DNA of 64,000 nucleotides from Coturnix japonica (taxonomy: Eukaryota > Chordata > Aves > Galliformes > Phasianidae). The position numbers and the translations under genes are program-made. Positions within the stretch are counted from its first letter, which is position 1, and every line of letters begins with the position of its first letter. The stretch is taken from the NCBI RefSeq assembly GCF_001577835.2, contig NC_029518.1, positions 69,595,378 through 69,659,377 on the forward strand. The letters run 5' to 3'. Shown one piece after another: positions 60,770 through 64,000 of the stretch. A model generated the notes under the pieces. The model did no database searches, was not told the DNA's origin, and saw nothing but the letters and a program-made list of their open reading frames with translations.

Positions 60770-63700
60770 TTAGTCTTTATCTATCGGTCTGGTTAAGTCC
60801 ACTTTGACCATTTCAGTAGCAGCAGATGATCCTCCTCGGAGCCCAGCCAGGAAGATCTGTGGTCTGGGTACGTTGCTGGAGCTGTCCCGCTTGGTCTGGG
60901 TGCTGACGTCCTTGGGCAGGTACACCTGGGTGCAGCTCTCCCTCCTCAGATGGCTGAGATGAGTCTGCATGGAGTGCGTCAATTTGCGACGCAGATTGGC
61001 CTAAAGACACAACGAGAATCGAATCAAGCAAAATGTGATTGGAACACTTCATTAGCACCGCTCTTATACGCAGGCATTACACAGCCCGCACTTGTAACAA
61101 AATACAAACCAATTTTATAGCTTCTCTTCTCATTTCCCACTCATTCCACTCATAGGATTTCACAATAGTTGGAGGCAGGATGTGAGTATCGGTTTGAGTC
61201 CCGCTGTCACGTTTTGTGCTTGGTTTCATCAGAAGTTTATCTGTACTTCTCAACTGGATGGAGGAAAAAAAATCAACAAGCAAGTCGTTAATGAGAAGAA
61301 TACAGGAGTTTAATTAAGAGAGCAGATAGAAACCTGCAAACCTGTGCATTGCAGGCAGACAATGATTTTTACATCCAATGATGTTTTTGATCCTTTGACC
61401 CCACTAAAAAGAAACCGTGTCCAAGTACCGTGTAGATGTAGCACTGAGGAACATGGTTAGTGGGCATGGTGGGGTGGGCTGATGGTTGGTCTGGGTGATC
61501 TTAGAGGTCTTTTCCAACATAAATGACTCTGTGATTCTCTGCCAGAGGTGGGATATAAACCTTATGTTTCCCACCAAGGGTCAGTTCAAGACTATGTTCT
61601 TTGCATCGCTAGGGATTTCATGATGCAACACAGAGAAAGTCTAACACACCCAACCAAGCTTCTGGATTTCACACAGTAGAACTGTAAGCTGTGCCAGGGG
61701 AGATTCAGGCTGGACATTAGGAAGTATTACTTCTTGGAAAGGGTAGTCAGGCATTGGAATGCACTGCCCAGGGAGGTGGTGGAGTCACCGACCATGGGAG
61801 TGATCAAGAAACATTTGGATGTTGTGTTGAGGAATATGATTTAGCCAGGAAGTATTGGTAATGGTTGGACTAGATGATCTTCTAGGTCTTTTCCAACCTT
61901 GATAATTCTGTGATTCTGTGAACTATCACATTCACTATTAGCAAGTTCCTTTTCATTGTGTAATATATTCCACAGTTTCTGTCTCAGATATCACTACATC
62001 CTCAACCAAAACACAGACAAATCAACTTCTAAGCTAAAGCACTAGTTAATACAGTATCTGGCATATCTTCAATTGCATTTACTTCCTGTTTCTTTAAGCT
62101 AATTTTGCAAAAATGAGGAACATCAGACATAAGATTTTCCTTGGCTAAGGATGAACAGTTCTATTTACCACTATCACAATCCTTCAGCTCCACACATTCT
62201 CCTGGTAAGAGATAAGGTGAGAATGTTAAGGGAAGATGTTTATCTACACCCTGAAGATCTGGAAGAGATGGACCAAAGGCATCCTGTGTGATAGGCAGAT
62301 TATCCTCTGGGAATCACCTGTTCTTTTTATGTTCTAGAGAGAACAGACCAACCCGTAACCCAACAGTTGTTCAGCAACAGGCACGGGCAATGTGTACCTG
62401 CACATGTGGAGCAAGGTACCCAAACTGATGGTGAAGGTCGAGCAGCTGAATTAGCTCTGCGTGTTCTTTCGCTTTTTCTACATTCAGTTGAATGAACTTA
62501 TCTGGATCTTGAGCAAAAATGTATGCAGATTCTTTGGAACTGAAAACATAACATCTGTCCTTGTGCTTCAAAATGCCAATAGCAGGATTTCCTAAGGAAA
62601 AACAAAACCAAAACAGTATAAACAATCCAAAAGGTGTTTTTAATCAAGGCCATACATTTCCCTCAAGTCATACTTCAAGAAATACTTCTACATTAAGAAA
62701 TAATGTGATATGAGATTATAATACAAGTAGAACATTAGGTATGAAATCACCACCTGCTAATTTTCCTAATAGAAAAATAATCTTTGATGAAAATGCCAAG
62801 CTGGAGCTTCAAACCTTCTCTAAAAGAGCTACTTTCTATACCACACATAATTATAACTGTATGATATAATGACAATTAGAATATCTCATGGCAAACTGTA
62901 AATGGATTCAAAAGGCAAGTAGATAAATGAAAAATCTCTGTCAAGGATTATTTGACAGAAAGGTGCAGACGTAACATTTATCTGAAGAAACCCTGTAACC
63001 ACTGACTGCTGAAACAGGGAAGAATATAACAACAGAAGGATTGTTTCTACTTAATTACTCATGGTCATCAAGTGTTCATCACTGACCACATCCAGCAATC
63101 AGACACGAGTCTGGAAAGGCCTTCAGTCCAACACAGGGCAGCTGCTCTCACATGCAGCACTAAGTGTTTAAATATATTTACACCACCATTAAATTATGTA
63201 TTTGTTAATACTGCCAAGAAATTGCCATATTTTCCTCCCAGACTCCTGTAGGTTTAAAATAGCCTGCGTGGATAGGTTCCATAAAACACAGAAAATACAG
63301 ACTGATGGAGTAGCTGAAATGAGACTTGTTTTCAAGACAAGTGACGTTGGACCACAGCAAATCACATCCAAACCCATTAGCTGACCACTAAGTGCAATTT
63401 TGTATTATGATCAGAGAAGACTTTGAGTACTTTGTATCTACTGCTCCAATAAATGTCCACTGTTTAAGGCAAGGATGTGTGTGTTTGCAACAAAGAGAAA
63501 CAGTATTCTGCATCTGACAATTTCCCAATGACTGCATGAAAGCACATAAACAACAATAAACAAACCTGCATTCAGTTGCAATGTAGGTTACATAGAAGCA
63601 CAAATAGCAAAGAGGAAACATTAATCCCTCTCATCTTGGCTTTGCTTCTGCTTGCTTGTGTCTGCTGGGACTTGAAGCCTTCCTAGCTTCTATTTTGGGC

Positions 63701-64000
63701 ATTTTATCTGGATATTTCTTCAAGAATATTACTTTAATGGGGGAAATAATCTGGGAGTGAAAATTACATACGTGAAAATGCAGAACTCCAGCCCTGACAG
63801 AAGAGGACACTTCCAGAATATGTCTTTACATGGTCCCTAGTAGTTGTGTACATACAAAGTAAGGAGAACATTTAACTATAATGCATACCTGGAAGGGTGA
63901 GGCCTTTTACACCAATTGCATGAGCACAGAAGCCATGGTACTGGATTAAGGAATCATCAAAATTAGTGGCAGTCTCTGGAAAAAGCCATTCTTGGTTCTC
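60770..64000 (-). CDS. CFAP206: CFAP206, cilia- and flagella-associated protein 206 (last four exons, 5' part outside the window)
   Basis: Axonemal protein associated with radial spokes, needed for normal ciliary beating in studied species. Exons in transcription order: 63889 to beyond 64000 (first base outside), 62398-62591, 61110-61253 and 60770-61000; all junctions stay in phase and end in TAA. About 226 C-terminal residues of roughly 620 are present. Seen: [80 protein letters not shown] and [15 protein letters not shown], all in the order of human CFAP206. The tail carries several TQT-type motifs (see findings). The neighbour SLC35A1 is on the same strand downstream, as in mammals. The stop codon is about 60 bp from the 3' tip of an oppositely oriented CR1, which leaves little room for a 3' UTR. 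Confidence 0.95.
61441..61541 (+). mobile_element. Short CR1 3' end
   Basis: About 100 bp in the intron between the third-last and second-last CFAP206 exons; ATCTTAGAGGTCTTTTCCAA, tail GACTCTGTGATTCTCTG. Confidence 0.8.
61684..61920 (+). mobile_element. CR1 LINE 3' fragment
   Basis: Antisense to CFAP206, same intron as the copy at 61441. GGTAGTCAGGCATTGGAATG and ATTGGTAATGGTTGGACTAG signatures match the copy at 18579 in reverse. Ends ATAATTCTGTGATTCTGTG. Confidence 0.92.

Noticed and set aside
63080-63140. Possible degraded CR1 tail (GGAAAGGCCTTCAGTCCAAC)
   Set aside because: Only about 20 bases resemble a CR1 3' UTR; no tail or further match.
1-64000. LTR retroelements, tRNA or rRNA genes, CRISPR-like arrays
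   Set aside because: No paired long terminal repeats, retroviral motifs, tRNA-like cloverleaf boxes or spaced direct repeats were noticed. The regularly recurring motifs are CR1 copies. A short diverged solo LTR could be missed by eye.

Overview
The window looks like nuclear DNA of a bird, most likely a galliform close to chicken. The only abundant dispersed repeat is the avian CR1 LINE: about 28 copies can be read, nearly all 5'-truncated and ending in the CR1 tail ATTCTGTGATTCTGTG or ATTCTATGATTCTATG. The genes have vertebrate exon structure, with short exons and GT-AG introns. Their order and relative orientation match the vertebrate neighbourhood ORC3 - RARS2 - SLC35A1 - CFAP206 (human 6q15). 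Gene names come from reading the exon translations against remembered human proteins; no database search was possible.

Layout. (1) 1-18006, minus strand: ORC3, exons 1-11, encoding the first 396 residues of about 710; the remaining exons lie left of base 1. (2) 18007-18212: a compact CpG-rich promoter shared by ORC3 and RARS2, with 206 bp between the two start codons. (3) 18213-46659, plus strand: the complete RARS2 gene, 20 exons and 579 codons, for mitochondrial arginyl-tRNA synthetase. (4) 46660-48019: tail-to-tail intergenic space with one CR1 copy. (5) 48020-59768, minus strand: the complete SLC35A1 gene, 8 exons and 338 codons, for the Golgi CMP-sialic acid transporter. (6) 59769-60769: SLC35A1 promoter and CpG island plus a 0.73-kb CR1 copy with a 214-codon open reading frame. 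(7) 60770-64000, minus strand: the last four exons of CFAP206, an axonemal protein; the rest lies beyond the right edge.

All four genes were assembled exon by exon, and the reading phase closes at every junction. The reading frame is open throughout, with no sign of pseudogenisation. The genes do not form one pathway (replication licensing, mitochondrial translation, Golgi sugar transport, ciliary motility). Their proximity is conserved synteny, with one functional link: the shared ORC3/RARS2 promoter.

Introns and gaps. Outside the listed repeats I see only ordinary AT-rich intron sequence in the long stretches 1027-1794, 2476-4160, 5566-6891, 8484-9136, 9242-10556, 10992-12787, 12999-14051, 14696-15929, 21520-23785, 24887-26806, 28837-30599, 33845-35434, 36214-37484, 37546-38850, 38928-39911, 42201-42939, 43036-44071, 44859-45443, 45508-46572, 48151-48840, 49545-51535, 55009-57373, 57573-58139, 58318-59390 and 61921-63888. 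No tRNA, rRNA, CRISPR array or LTR retroelement was recognised. I found no evidence of a novel multi-gene system. The points worth a second look are promoter and start-codon architecture, a GC-AG intron, TQT-type motifs in CFAP206, and the structure of the CR1 population.
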